Of a DNA stretch of 64,000 nucleotides, positions 50,701-57,660 are shown in pieces; position 1 is the first letter of the stretch, and each line of letters begins with the position of its first letter. The stretch covers positions 228,591 through 292,590 of the forward strand of contig NZ_ARXV01000005.1 in NCBI RefSeq assembly GCF_000756665.1. Reading direction: 5' to 3'. This DNA comes from Alcanivorax nanhaiticus. GTDB lineage: Bacteria; Pseudomonadota; Gammaproteobacteria; Pseudomonadales; Alcanivoracaceae. The position numbers and the translations under genes are program-made. The notes below the pieces were generated by a model, which searched no databases, was not told the DNA's origin, and worked only from the letters and a program-made list of their open reading frames with translations.

Positions 50701-51991
50701 TATTGCTGCCACCGCCATCGGTTTCGCCGTAACGGGTGTACATGTTGGCATCACCGGTATCACTGGCGTTCAGTCCACCGGGGCCTGGCTGCGCCTCACA
50801 ACCGTATTCCACATCCTGCACATCATTCTGCATCCAGCCCTGACGGCATGAGGCGTCGTTATAAATCTTGCCCACCATGTACAGGTTGATGGTCTGACCA
50901 TTGTTGGCATCCACCAGATCCCCGTTCTCATAGGGCAGGTTGTCATCCCCTGCCCCGAACGGTGGCTCCACCACATAATCATTCAGCGGGTTACCGAGAG
51001 CGATACTGGTTGGCTCACAGTTGCCTGGCATGCCCGCGCCATTATTCGCCGCCACGGTATTCGCCGAGCCTTCGGAAGCACAGATGTGGGTAATTTCCAT
51101 CAGGTCCGCATCGCTGATCACATCGTCCAGGCGCAGATCCTGTACCGGCGCATCACCGTTGTTGCGAATCTGTACACGCCAGACCACGTCATCATCGTTG
51201 TGACCGTACACCGTGTCGCTTTCGCTGGCGCGGCGCTGACCAGCATCATAGTTCCAGCCGGATTTGGCGATATCCAGGTTGGGAGAACGATAGTCCAGGG
51301 TTTCATTCCGATTGAATGGGCCTTCGTTATAGGGATCGGTTTCCCAGGTCCAGCCGGTAGGGAAGCTCCACTCACGGTCCCATTCCAATGCATTGGTGGC
51401 CGAGCAGCTGTCCTGCATGTCGAAATCGACAAGGCTCGCACTCACATTCTTCGAGGCGAATTCCAGCCCTTCCGGATTGGAGGGACGATGCACCGCAATA
51501 CGCACCCGCATGGTAGTGGCACGACCGATCCCTCCACCGTTCTCGCGGTTGTTGCTGGTGTTGTTGTTCAGCGTGGGCAGGTTGGTAACGGTGACGGTAT
51601 TGCCCGACTGGGAGACCGAACCGCCGGCGGTGTAGCCACCACCATTGATACTGTAAGAGACTTCCGGCACCGCCCCACCGCCGCCATACCACAACTGCAG
51701 ACCGGTTGAACCGAGGTTGAACTCGATCTCGATATTGTCCATATCGGGATCACTGGTACCGTCGCCCCCATCCATAAAGGGATTGCGCACTTCAGCAGTG
51801 ACATAGCCATAGCCGCACAGTTCACAATAATTCAGGTTGTTATTACCGACGAAGTCGAAAAGCTGCGGAGAGCCCTCCCGGGCATAACACTGCGCCCAGA
51901 GCTGCCCCCCGGAAAGCACTATCAACAGCATCGCCACTGCCCATTTCAGCGGAAATGTAAAATGGCGTGGACGCAGGGCGGCAAAAATCAT
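38792..51991 (-). CDS. Giant DUF11-type repeat surface protein, about 4,400 residues
   Basis: One uninterrupted frame. The start chosen, ATG 51991, gives a short basic region and a signal peptide (LKWAVAMLLIVLSGGQLWAQ); the frame extends to a GTG at 52144, and no start has a strong ribosome site. The N-terminal 900 residues include Cys-rich segments (CELCGYGYV). Then come roughly twenty DUF11-like Ig-fold units with the cores GExLxYTxxxxN and DxLPxGL. After about residue 3,780: an SdrD-B-like domain (ALWHDEDFDNIFDATE), another DUF11 unit, a second B-type domain with DDANLNGYQDDGEAG (calcium-loop-like), and about 90 residues resembling a degenerate OmpA-like fold (ILRLAYMGER then KRLEALKERI). 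Likely a calcium-stabilised cell-surface adhesin. Confidence 0.85.
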   Translation of the reverse strand: MIFAALRPRHFTFPLKWAVAMLLIVLSGGQLWAQCYAREGSPQLFDFVGNNNLNYCELCGYGYVTAEVRNPFMDGGDGTSDPDMDNIEIEFNLGSTGLQLWYGGGGAVPEVSYSINGGGYTAGGSVSQSGNTVTVTNLPTLNNNTSNNRENGGGIGRATTMRVRIAVHRPSNPEGLEFASKNVSASLVDFDMQDSCSATNALEWDREWSFPTGWTWETDPYNEGPFNRNETLDYRSPNLDIAKSGWNYDAGQRRASESDTVYGHNDDDVVWRVQIRNNGDAPVQDLRLDDVISDADLMEITHICASEGSANTVAANNGAGMPGNCEPTSIALGNPLNDYVVEPPFGAGDDNLPYENGDLVDANNGQTINLYMVGKIYNDASCRQGWMQNDVQDVEYGCEAQPGPGGLNASDTGDANMYTRYGETDGGGSNIGLRVQRRLTGLDSVQPVGARGLMTITLRNEGRGTVYFDQGDSWHLRDVLPPEYVMDPTFTPQIVAESQLYGNYEGRIDTLEWINRAGGLPLNGSDTTTYLNNTAPEFRLSSSTTDSDADQAEEDRHLMRHGDELTFQFRVVLIDPDYYDLSANLDVLEEDVISSPEPNTDPTKVPDLENRLYVQFRTLCAAQGLQEYDLRGNNNNGSMTGNSLNNYAIADQDRGQVPADPEDLDINIDGQTFILTNDRNQRLPLRVILTNNGGHDAEDYQAFVTFGATMEIVTSPAQCSVVPVSGSPIQPAPWKTWVDPVAIPSTATVYRCDEPSPLAPGQTVNYDFEVIKTNDPAGIAEDDLTFRADVVGEIFTARGLNASGDGLPLWFPAPGSTNNLRADGEIDRGNNYSLDTHWARVIGFNLIKNLVGTCNENVADVSYEAPAPGQSKDRERVQIGEECTWKIETGGWFGFETPGFSFISVQNIQVRDQVPDGQSYISNTDYTLQSTPLITGVNMDTARAPLEEGEFGWRFNVPDSTRIEVADEWFILDTVTRILNKPQDDRNAPNVHAANRTNVLDSTFDAAFFNENTQLQENYTLGSGLIGAEGSLSQGTTTGYPEEPIRRADVVVTEPVIEVEKQVCNETLYGAGPSCSNWVDLTDEGDTFHSYIFRLTVSNRVADDGQPRSPAYDLELTDNLDASDLMLVVDFATDGLDNDGDGLIDGADTDGEGSVADNVVLNGTPAVITFSHLHGVDGTGLRRIEPGNSVELYYRVDPDERAAPQQVLTNRFSSLYDSLEGSANEHGQQTVVTPGNGELGGARQYNSAEADAAIEIIPLLTQPKEILRLSQTPLGQGSPQEVTPGEEIEYQLLAELPVAVLRNLVVEDQLPAGLSCAEAPVVDLSQPPYAAAGFKRPDLTPVPPITPTCSGTQVRWDFGDVTLTSVVAGQSRFEFPLTFIARVDNSASNNDGTTLTNGFPATTTQLSYQNQGGATVVLTFDEVAVEVKEADVSLDKVWVNPVDGGDLIDITITATNSGTAPAYNLRVWEDLLDSEMTFIAGSVSGTDPPDVVDTTTYGPNRPVFVWLPANPLAPGASRTFTFQVRVDDAVQPLQMLQNLVRGDWTSLPGQGTALNSTGQIGADGAADGQRIGSLDGSASAPNDYEAISNTVQATVGPLALTKTDLDPAMAPEIGAHKAFQLDILLPEGTTQNLQIQDFLNSGAVSYVLADNADFDITYDFTGIASINGAAPSEAAMSALPTDGASGAVLWNVGTVVTATEDDLSTTTLNPQIRITYYGRINNDLNTDRGDTLGNGVQVNYTHGQTGAPAPTLNDNTALVTAIESDLSATKNYTNISGGQLTGGTVLEYTVTLTNNGNATAYDLNIVDTLPTGLTLDSSFTPTATINGSAVTGFVSAPADGGSGQWIWGRDNADGSLDLAAGQALVLTYRAVISVPGGTFTNIMNADWTSLQDVSVYERTGDGCPAITAPDDYCISAQVTTADSADDTAISKAFLVDTWAADGSLGGDGRLRVGDSLDYQLTLTLNESTTRSVVLSDVLPAGMEFDRIVSVNGDNTPPFDSVYPFTHAPIGAPSVAGDASSGQTVTFSLGDISNANDNNSANNDLVLVYRARVVEDVLAHQAALGLDNAVTLSYATLSGDPVPLDPGRMQGTVGITVNQPLMSDVVKTERNGRTSPYNVMDLAGETMAFRLETQNNGDAPAYDLLISGNVAYELDESTLTTPVLSIDGTPLAAADFVYTPPAARGGSVSIKLNVPVMPGSVLTIDYDIGFHTDTPPNTTWSHGAGITEYWSLPATSGQRYAPVAVTEFVMSNPATLAVPVKTLLAPTTKAVIGEAVEYTITVPGATLSAALSDVQITDTLNSDLEFVSATVNDPAFGLTDNGSAGQNVDLNLAQIPAGQQAEITLVARVVNNADSNAGDSFVNTASYTFNGSTLTSSATAALTIAEPQLTVSKDVTSPATINAGTVLDYSVQVTAATGANAADAHDLTLTDTLDIGLVYEAGSASLGDPDTITGDGINTPQVLTWNVATLAEGGNLNLTYQAVVQDSVGAGQTLNNTLVLRWTSLAGSSAYERTGSETPAFNDYVATDSSQVTTTDSTAFSKQVVSDTYLPDDDGVLRVGDRVNFALQVALQEGSHTDLVVTDTLPAGMAFEQVVSVDQFGTAGTLAAPAVSGQTVTFDIGDITNPVDGDASNDVYVITYQARVLNLDALSQQPLVQTLANSAELTYTLVSGPVTPVPATASIDVHQPLLDVTAVNVTTATGADTVVTAGEVVTYTVDIQNSGQAPAYDVQIQDVLPAGLRVAGVTTQSIELLSGAALPVQAPTYDPVTGQAQWDLDGAADAWTIPAGDTLRLVYTAQGDADLGASLTLDNSVLVNLYFSFDNGDVPTDGDASEREDYGPTAAQSASLTSPGAGALQKTITQPEAEIGVPFTYQIRVPAVAENIALSDVHVLDDLSSSVAVLAFSEARYSLDGGTSWAAMSNQGTATALDLVDQASGNGVDVPASGQMLVELTVYLQDDPVNVAGLTFNNTARYSYGSFAGDTATLADTSEDMIIVEPSLVMTKDGPATLAYGTPGLFTLSVQNTDTVATARDITVTDYLPNLAAGGMCDVPPVVTDVSIYESDATTLVNTLAESTDYTLSFTPGDPCVLVINGVSATAALGPEQILVVSYEAQLDQDTPTDASLTNFAAATQWFSADDAAPVRRTYNHDLQEVIEDVADPQDYHTLTPVLPSMQVDKTVSVQVDADGDGQPSPGDTLRYVIDVTNTSAASLTGFSIIDDLGALNAGEWFEAGSLVIVSLPAGSSDNSDPAGGTNGQGLVDIADLNLAAQGDAGDAIQVTFDVTLVAVLDDATEVLNQGRIDFLGNTLQLTDDPALAGSEDPTAITVNSAPQMRVQKVSADISADASVLEPGETLRYTLTVANIGNEDARDVFLRDAIPQYTSYVAGTTTLNGSPVPDPAAGISAIESGMLVNGPVDVTPGVLLADSLAPADHVATVTFDVQVDSDALPGTLIANQGFVLGTGNGGTDFMEQPSDDPATPALNDPTVDIVGNLPLLDVQKTVVLANDLNGNNAPDPDDTLLYTFTVTNTADQPATNVMLTDLIPANTSYVPASTTLNGAAVADLSGASPLVSGMPVNSVGEASGVVAANSTAEVTLQVTINTGTANGTVIINQGTMSSEELPDELSDQDGIDSNGDQPTQIIVGEAQQLAIVKNVVVVGGGAVMPGSELEYTVQVSNVGTVPATQVIIQDDLSWLATMGVFVANSATLNGGVAGVTEGTLLVADYGMAYGDLAPGANALLRFRVTLDSAIPLDAIVSNTGEVYWNNNTQTASSTVDIQVGAIPGAATLSGALWHDEDFDNIFDATETALVDWDVQVWSNNTLLRVTQSANDGSYSLAGLPETQPGQSYELRFVAPGATVTTAALGMTDSDPAFTDGLQRITGITAVADAVVANLNLPIDPNGVVYNAVTREPVAGATLSLVAANGVAVAAACFDDPVQQGQVTQASGFYKFDMNFSDPSCLSGADYRIQVQPPGGGFTTGESNIITPITGEQTAAYDVPVCSDDAISTSAQCEAQVSAAAPPTSVAANSPLTGYYLNLMLAGATVEGRQMFNNHIPVDPKLSGAVTISKVASVVNVSRGEFVPYVIRINNSYGSRLSDLAIVDDFPAGFKYVEGSARLNDLPVEPEVQGRRLIWQGLNLDATGEHTLKMLFIVGAGVGEGEYVNRAQVFQARTTRRASRSLAGAASVSGQASATVRVVPDPDFDCSDVIGKVFDDANLNGYQDDGEAGLPNVRAVTARGLIVTSDQYGRFHITCAVVPNELRGSNFILKVDDRSLPSGYRMTTENPLVRRATRGKMIKFNFGAALHRVVRLDIADPVFEPDSVEMRMQWETRLPLLMDQLQAGPSILRLAYMGERDSKKLVEKRLEALKERIADLWAKMGNAYELEIETEIFWRTGKPGE

Positions 51992-52467
51992 CACCCAAGG
52001 CAAGGCTGGGCGGGCAGTCGTCGTCGTTTTCAAGAGGTCTTGTCTTATTGTCGTCGTGGGAGGTACGAATGCATTTGAAACCCATTCAAATACTGGTGCT
52101 ATCGTCCTATAAATTGCACTACAAGAACGTGACCATGCTCCCACCAGAAGAAAGGACTACAGACTAAAGCGTGACGCAAATCATAAAAATAATAATAAAA
52201 AAGTATTAAAAGGTAGCCAAAGGCATCTCCCCTCCGACCAGCGGGGATTCACAAATCAGTAAAATCAGGTTGCTTCCAGAAAGTACCGGGTGCTGTTGCA
52301 ATGCACGGAGGAGTGGCATACGCCGTGTTACGAGCAGCCCAAACAAAAAGACCGCGCCCAAATCATCGAGCGCGGCCTCTCCTTGTAAGCTTGGTACGCG
52401 GGCAGAGCAGGCGACGTTTACTGCCCTCCCCATCCGCGCCTTGTAACTTGAAGCTTGTAGCTGCTTT
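51992..52467. other. Intergenic region between the OmpA/barrel gene and the giant gene
   Basis: Contains, from the right, a heptad array at the OmpA gene stop, a terminator (52341-52377), about 140 bases without features, and an AT-rich tract (52175-52213) that is the likely promoter region of the giant gene. The 5' leader of the giant gene would be about 150-200 bases. Confidence 0.65.
52341..52377 (-). terminator. Terminator after the OmpA/barrel gene
   Basis: On the minus strand GGCCGCGC (52370-52377 side) pairs with GCGCGGTC, loop of 12 bases, then TTTTTG. It indicates that the downstream giant gene is a separate transcription unit. Confidence 0.8.
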
Positions 52468-52470
52468 TTA
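52440..52470. repeat. Heptad array abutting the OmpA/barrel stop codon
   Basis: CTTGTAA, CTTGAAG, CTTGTAG, CTGCTTT then TTA (the TAA stop on the minus strand). A further CTTGTAAGCTTGG lies at 52382. It resembles 17757-17791. Confidence 0.88.
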
Positions 52471-55400
52471 GATCTTGCCAACCAGGTTGATAAACGCCCC
52501 TTCATGATCGTAATCCAGATCGGTCAGATCATCGGAGAAGGTACTGAAGTTGTAGCCCACACCTAATTTCAGATTATCGTTCAGATGGCGATAGATCGCT
52601 GCCAGCATACCGCTCTTGCTGTCCTCGGCATCAGGCAGATCCAGCAAGCGGCCTTCCAGAGTCGCATCCCACTTGCGAATGAAATGCCAATCAACTCGCG
52701 CCACATAGAGGCTGGCACGGCTGTCGAAAAATTCCGGATCGGCTCGGTCCTGGCTGATCTGGCCGAGACGGTAGGCGTACTTGCCACCGATACTCCAGCG
52801 GCGGGTCAGATCATAGATCGCATCCAGAGACAAAATATGACTCTTCTGAATAAACTCCGCGCTGGTGTTATTCAGCGTGACCTGATCGGCAGTGGGCAAG
52901 TTGTAGAAGTAAGTGTACTTGGCCAGCACGTTGAGGCGATCGTTATACACCGGGCGGTAACCGTAGCCGAAGATCGCTTCGATAAAGCGACCGTCATAAA
53001 AGTCTCCCAGTGAGCTGTCGCTGTCTGAGTAGTTCAGACGACCGATCAAACGCCAGTCCGGGGTGAACTGATACTTGAGGCTATTCTTGGTCAACCAGGT
53101 CTTGCGTTCGGAATCGCTCAGATTGGCGGCTTCCATCTTGTCGATTCGATACTCAAGAATACTCGCCATCTGCACGGCGTTGTGACCGTAGCCAACCTTG
53201 AAACCATAAGCCTGACGCTCTTGCTCAGCACCGGTTTGACGATCCCGCAAGGTGCCAAAATCCAGAGTGGCTCCGTAATTCCAGCGGTCATTCGGCGCGA
53301 TGTCCACACCGGTAGCATGAGTCAGGCCGGTGGGCACATCACCATGGCTGTAGCGTTCTTCCAGATACACACTGGTGGTGTCCGAGTAACGGCTGCGCAC
53401 ACCGGTGGCCATGTCACCGCGGCGGGCACGCACACCGTTATCGCTACGCTCATTTTCCAACGCATAATTCAGATACAGGTTGCTGCGATCCGACACCTGG
53501 AACTCGGTCCCGGCTTCAGCCCCCACGCCAAGATCACCGCCGGATACTTCACCATTGGTGCGCCAGCGGTCGGTCAGGCGCAGTTCACCACCGGCACCGA
53601 CGCGGCCATTGTCTTCCTGATTGCCATCCTTGGAAGCCGTGCTCTGGGCATAACCATAGGCAGCCCAGCGCTTGAGAGAATCATAGTCACCGCGCAATAC
53701 CACATCGGTGCGATCCCCTTCCACCTGAGTCAGCGGCACTACCACAGAGTTATCTTCACGCTTCTCCTGACGCACCCCCGCACTGACTCGCCATTGTTCA
53801 TTCAGGCGCTGCCCCACATTCAGTTCTGCAGCACTGGTTTCCAGCCCCTGCTCCTGCTCCAGACTATCCACCTTCACCGTCACGTCGGTGCTCTTGGTCA
53901 CCGGCATCTGCAAGGTGGCACCCACCTGCTCGGTGTCCTTGGCGGTGATCTGACCAGGTGCGGAGTAACCGGCTTCCACTTCCTGACGATACGCGGTCAC
54001 GTTACCGTCCACCGCCTTGTCCCACACGTCACGGAAGCCAACACTGGCATCTACCCGATTGGCATCGGCGGTGATGTCTTCGCCAGGCAATGCCCCATTG
54101 CTGACGCCGGCAAAGTTGTAACCGCCATCGGTGGAGAAGAAGGTGGAATCGTCAGAGCCCTCGCTGGTAGCAAATTCGGTTTTCACCCAGGTCCGGGCGC
54201 TCTTGCGCAAGGTTAAATCCACGGACCCCAGATCGCTGCTGGCCTCTTCACTGGAGTTACTACCCGTTACACCCAGTTTCACATGATCGCCAAACCAGTA
54301 GTGCATCCGGCCACCCTGAGACAGGTCGCTGGTTTCCTCAAAGCTGAAGGTGTACTCATAGCGAGCCACCAGGAAAACGTCGTTGCCGCTACCGGCATCG
54401 GTGGAGACCAGCAGCTCATCCGCCATCTTCGGTGACAGAGGCTCGTTGAGCATTACCCGGCCTTGCAGGTAATCAATATCGTAATCAACCCCGGGCACCA
54501 GATTCTTCACGGCCAGCACGATGCCGGAATCCTTGTCACGGACTTCCACGCGTACCCGGTCAGACCCTTCCAGCACATCCAGATGACGCAGGTAGTAAAG
54601 CGAACCACCTGTACCGCGGAATTCATCGCGGCCGGCAATGGTGCCTGGATCCGCCACAAAACCGTCGATCATAAAGCGCTGCTCACCGAAACTGGTGACG
54701 CCAGCGGATTCGTAGTGCAACTTACCCCCGTAGAGACTGCGATCCACCTGCGCCAACGTGGTATCCAGATAACTGGTGTGGAAGTTACCCCACATCCCGT
54801 AATCATCATCACGCTGCACTTTCAGGTAGAACTTGCCCAGGGTAGGCGCACCGTCTTCCACGGTGCTGTCATCGCCGTAAGTGGGGAAGTAATAGTCCGG
54901 ATCAATACGACGGAACATGGCATCCGGGGACTTATCCATAAAGCCGGTAAACAGATCTTCCACCGGGCCATCCAGTGTGTCGGCACTGGAAGTCAGCTGC
55001 CAGTCCTCTCCAAACTTGCCTCGGGTGTAGAACGCCAGGCGGCCATACAGATTGAACTTGTCGTCGTAGTAATCGTCACCGGTAACCAGCTTGGCGGGGC
55101 CATCTGTATCACCGTAGGAGGCGGTGACATCAGCCACACCCACATAGAACCAGTCGTTCTTTTCCAGCTCCAGATCCCGCAGGAACAATTCACCGTTACC
55201 TTCGTTATCGATGACCGCGACTTCTACGGTATGCAAACCGGGAGGAAGAATTTCCTCGACCGCAAATTCACCTTCTGTCGCCACCGGCACGCTGCGCCCG
55301 GCAACAAAGACTTCGCGCCCTTCCGGAATCGCATTCCCGTAAACCCGGATGGTCCCGCCGTTGAGAGGGATCTCGGAACGCACCAGCCGGTTTTCCCCGT

Positions 55401-57660
55401 ACCCCACTTTCAACTCTTCGTCGGGGGTCAGGTACTCATCCTTCTTGTCGGCAAGATCTTCCGGGGTCACTTCATCCACTACCCACAGGGTCTGCGGTGA
55501 AGTTTCGTCGTAACGGCCTTCCTTGTCGTAAACCCTTAGCAGATAACGCAGATCGGTACCGGAGGTTTTCTCACCCAGTTCCACCAGCCATTCACCATCG
55601 CCATTGACGGGCAATTCCACCACTGCCAGCGGCTCATCGCGGACAGACTTGCCCAGTTCGAAAATGCGTACTTCTGCCTTGTCTAGATAGGCCGGGTAGT
55701 TGCTGTAGGCACGGAACTGAACCAGATTGTCCGGGCCTTCGGTTTGCGGGTTGTCCTGCCCCGCCACGGTATTCGGCCAGGCACTCACGTTCAGGCGCGG
55801 TTTGATTTCCAGGTTGTCGAACTTGAACTGGATATCGGTATCTTCCAGTGCCACGTCGGTACAACGCTGCACATCCGCCGAGCTTTTCAGCGGGTCATCA
55901 ATGGCCTTGCCATCCACGCTGATACGCATCAGGTTCAGCGCATAGGGATTGGCCATGTCGACTTCACGAGTCAGGCGCTGAATATCCACCCCTTCCAGAT
56001 CATCCAGCACTGCCAGTTCGTCATAGACGACTTCGACGTCCACACGGGACACATCAGATTCGACAAAACCCGCATTGACCACATCATCGCTTTGCACGTG
56101 GCCGCGACCTTCAAACTCGGTCTGTTCTTCGGTGAGTTTCAGCTGCTGGCTGACCGCCTCCATCACCCGGCGGGCTCGCGCCGTAGACAGCCCTACGTCA
56201 TCGCCGTAGACCATGGCAGTACGGCGATCCAGACGCTCATTGCTGGTATAGCCGATGAAACGCAGACGCACATTGGACTTGTCTTTCACATCCTCAAGGA
56301 TGCTGGCCAGACGCGCCATATAACCGTCGGCAATGACCGGATCGCCCTGTTTGTAGATCACCGGACGAATTGCCCCTGAGGGCGGATCATAGGTTCGCGT
56401 GACGGTTTCGGCACCCGCCTCTTCCGGACACATCTGCGGCTCACTGGACAGGGACTGCAGGATATCGTCGTACCAGAATTCCACTTCAACCCGGCGATTG
56501 AGCGCCCGCCCGGATTCTGCTTCGTTGGAAGCAATCGGGTTACTGCTGCCCTTACCGGTACTTTCCAGCATGGTAGAAGGCAGGGATAGCGCATCCTGCA
56601 AGGCCAATAACGCCCGGCGGGCACGCGCTTTCGACAGACCTTCGTGGGTACCGTAAATACGCGCATCACGACCGGTAATCGTCGCATTGTCGGTGTAACC
56701 GATCAGCCGGATAACCACGTTGTCCTTGTCCGCCAGGTTTTCCAGTGCCTGCTGGATATGTCTCTGGAAAGATTCAGGAATCTCCACGGACTCATCATTA
56801 AAGTGCAGCGGCGGTACCAGATTCTTCACTCGGGTACGCTTGGAATGCCCTTCCTGATAGGTCAGCTTACACACCGTCTCCACCCGGCAGACTTTCACCC
56901 GGTTGAGTTTCTCTTCCACTACCACATCTTTCTCGACGGTCTTTTTCTCGACTTCGTCGTACCAGACTTCCACTTCCACCCGGCGGTTTTCGGCACGGCC
57001 CGCTGCCGAGTCATTGGACGCCAACGGCTGGGATTCCCCCATGCCTTCATAGGAAATGGATTCCGGTGGCAGATCCAGCGCCACCTGGAAGTATTCTGCG
57101 GCAGCACCGGCACGCTCACGGGACAGGCCAGTGTTGTCCCCAAGACGGGCGCGCAGGGCACCAAACAACGGCACGTTATCGGAGTGACCCACAAAGTGCA
57201 GGCGCACGTTCAAGCGTCCCTTCATGCCATCCAGTACACCACGTAGCCTCTCCACGTACTCAGCCGGGATTTCAGAAACCCCGGATTGATAGCGAATCGG
57301 CGGCACGACATTGGTCAGCTTGATGGTCTTGAGGTTTTCCACTTCTTCAGTCTGGGTCTCAATGCGATCCCCCAGATTCTGTTCGTAGCGGCTTGGGTCC
57401 TGCACCCAGGTCTGATAGTCCATATACAAGGGCAGCTGGCGTTCAACCGCCTCGCCGAGCGGCGCAGTTTCGCGAACTTGCGCTTTGGCCGGTTTCTCTG
57501 CAGCGGCTTCCTCGGTGGCCTCCTGGGCCTGCAGCGGTGCGCTCAGCCCCACTGCCAAACCCAGAGCACTGATACCCAGCGTCTTGCGCAGCAGCGGAGC
57601 ACCTGCGACAAGCAGGGATAGCGTTTTCATTTTTGTCGTTAGCACGGTAAGCCTGTTCAT
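52468..57660 (-). CDS. Outer-membrane protein with three OmpA-like domains and large beta-barrel
   Basis: 1,730 residues. Signal peptide to about residue 45. Three OmpA-like domains: about 120-235 (VGHSD, later NRRVEVEVWYD), 282-398 (IGYTD, NRRVEVEFWYD) and 432-547 (IGYTS, VSRVDVEVVYD). The first two keep the Asp and Arg used for peptidoglycan contact; the third has lost the Asp and the NRR. Then Ig-like segments (about 600-870) and roughly 850 residues of alternating aromatic strands, ending NFSTFSDDLTDLDYDHEGAF then INLVGKI, like an outer-membrane barrel. ATG overlaps the upstream TAA (TAATG) with AGGAGG inside the upstream gene, so translation is coupled. Probably anchors or exports the giants (inference). 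Confidence 0.85.
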   Translation of the reverse strand: MNRLTVLTTKMKTLSLLVAGAPLLRKTLGISALGLAVGLSAPLQAQEATEEAAAEKPAKAQVRETAPLGEAVERQLPLYMDYQTWVQDPSRYEQNLGDRIETQTEEVENLKTIKLTNVVPPIRYQSGVSEIPAEYVERLRGVLDGMKGRLNVRLHFVGHSDNVPLFGALRARLGDNTGLSRERAGAAAEYFQVALDLPPESISYEGMGESQPLASNDSAAGRAENRRVEVEVWYDEVEKKTVEKDVVVEEKLNRVKVCRVETVCKLTYQEGHSKRTRVKNLVPPLHFNDESVEIPESFQRHIQQALENLADKDNVVIRLIGYTDNATITGRDARIYGTHEGLSKARARRALLALQDALSLPSTMLESTGKGSSNPIASNEAESGRALNRRVEVEFWYDDILQSLSSEPQMCPEEAGAETVTRTYDPPSGAIRPVIYKQGDPVIADGYMARLASILEDVKDKSNVRLRFIGYTSNERLDRRTAMVYGDDVGLSTARARRVMEAVSQQLKLTEEQTEFEGRGHVQSDDVVNAGFVESDVSRVDVEVVYDELAVLDDLEGVDIQRLTREVDMANPYALNLMRISVDGKAIDDPLKSSADVQRCTDVALEDTDIQFKFDNLEIKPRLNVSAWPNTVAGQDNPQTEGPDNLVQFRAYSNYPAYLDKAEVRIFELGKSVRDEPLAVVELPVNGDGEWLVELGEKTSGTDLRYLLRVYDKEGRYDETSPQTLWVVDEVTPEDLADKKDEYLTPDEELKVGYGENRLVRSEIPLNGGTIRVYGNAIPEGREVFVAGRSVPVATEGEFAVEEILPPGLHTVEVAVIDNEGNGELFLRDLELEKNDWFYVGVADVTASYGDTDGPAKLVTGDDYYDDKFNLYGRLAFYTRGKFGEDWQLTSSADTLDGPVEDLFTGFMDKSPDAMFRRIDPDYYFPTYGDDSTVEDGAPTLGKFYLKVQRDDDYGMWGNFHTSYLDTTLAQVDRSLYGGKLHYESAGVTSFGEQRFMIDGFVADPGTIAGRDEFRGTGGSLYYLRHLDVLEGSDRVRVEVRDKDSGIVLAVKNLVPGVDYDIDYLQGRVMLNEPLSPKMADELLVSTDAGSGNDVFLVARYEYTFSFEETSDLSQGGRMHYWFGDHVKLGVTGSNSSEEASSDLGSVDLTLRKSARTWVKTEFATSEGSDDSTFFSTDGGYNFAGVSNGALPGEDITADANRVDASVGFRDVWDKAVDGNVTAYRQEVEAGYSAPGQITAKDTEQVGATLQMPVTKSTDVTVKVDSLEQEQGLETSAAELNVGQRLNEQWRVSAGVRQEKREDNSVVVPLTQVEGDRTDVVLRGDYDSLKRWAAYGYAQSTASKDGNQEDNGRVGAGGELRLTDRWRTNGEVSGGDLGVGAEAGTEFQVSDRSNLYLNYALENERSDNGVRARRGDMATGVRSRYSDTTSVYLEERYSHGDVPTGLTHATGVDIAPNDRWNYGATLDFGTLRDRQTGAEQERQAYGFKVGYGHNAVQMASILEYRIDKMEAANLSDSERKTWLTKNSLKYQFTPDWRLIGRLNYSDSDSSLGDFYDGRFIEAIFGYGYRPVYNDRLNVLAKYTYFYNLPTADQVTLNNTSAEFIQKSHILSLDAIYDLTRRWSIGGKYAYRLGQISQDRADPEFFDSRASLYVARVDWHFIRKWDATLEGRLLDLPDAEDSKSGMLAAIYRHLNDNLKLGVGYNFSTFSDDLTDLDYDHEGAFINLVGKI

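Noticed and set aside
39000..51700. Long plus-strand frames opposite the giant gene (up to 676 codons)
   Set aside because: They are antisense shadows of a GC-rich repeat gene, rich in His, Gln and Arg, with no recognisable domain.
51992..52144. Start of the giant gene at GTG 52144
   Set aside because: It would put about 50 unrelated residues before the signal peptide. It cannot be fully excluded, since neither start has a strong ribosome site.
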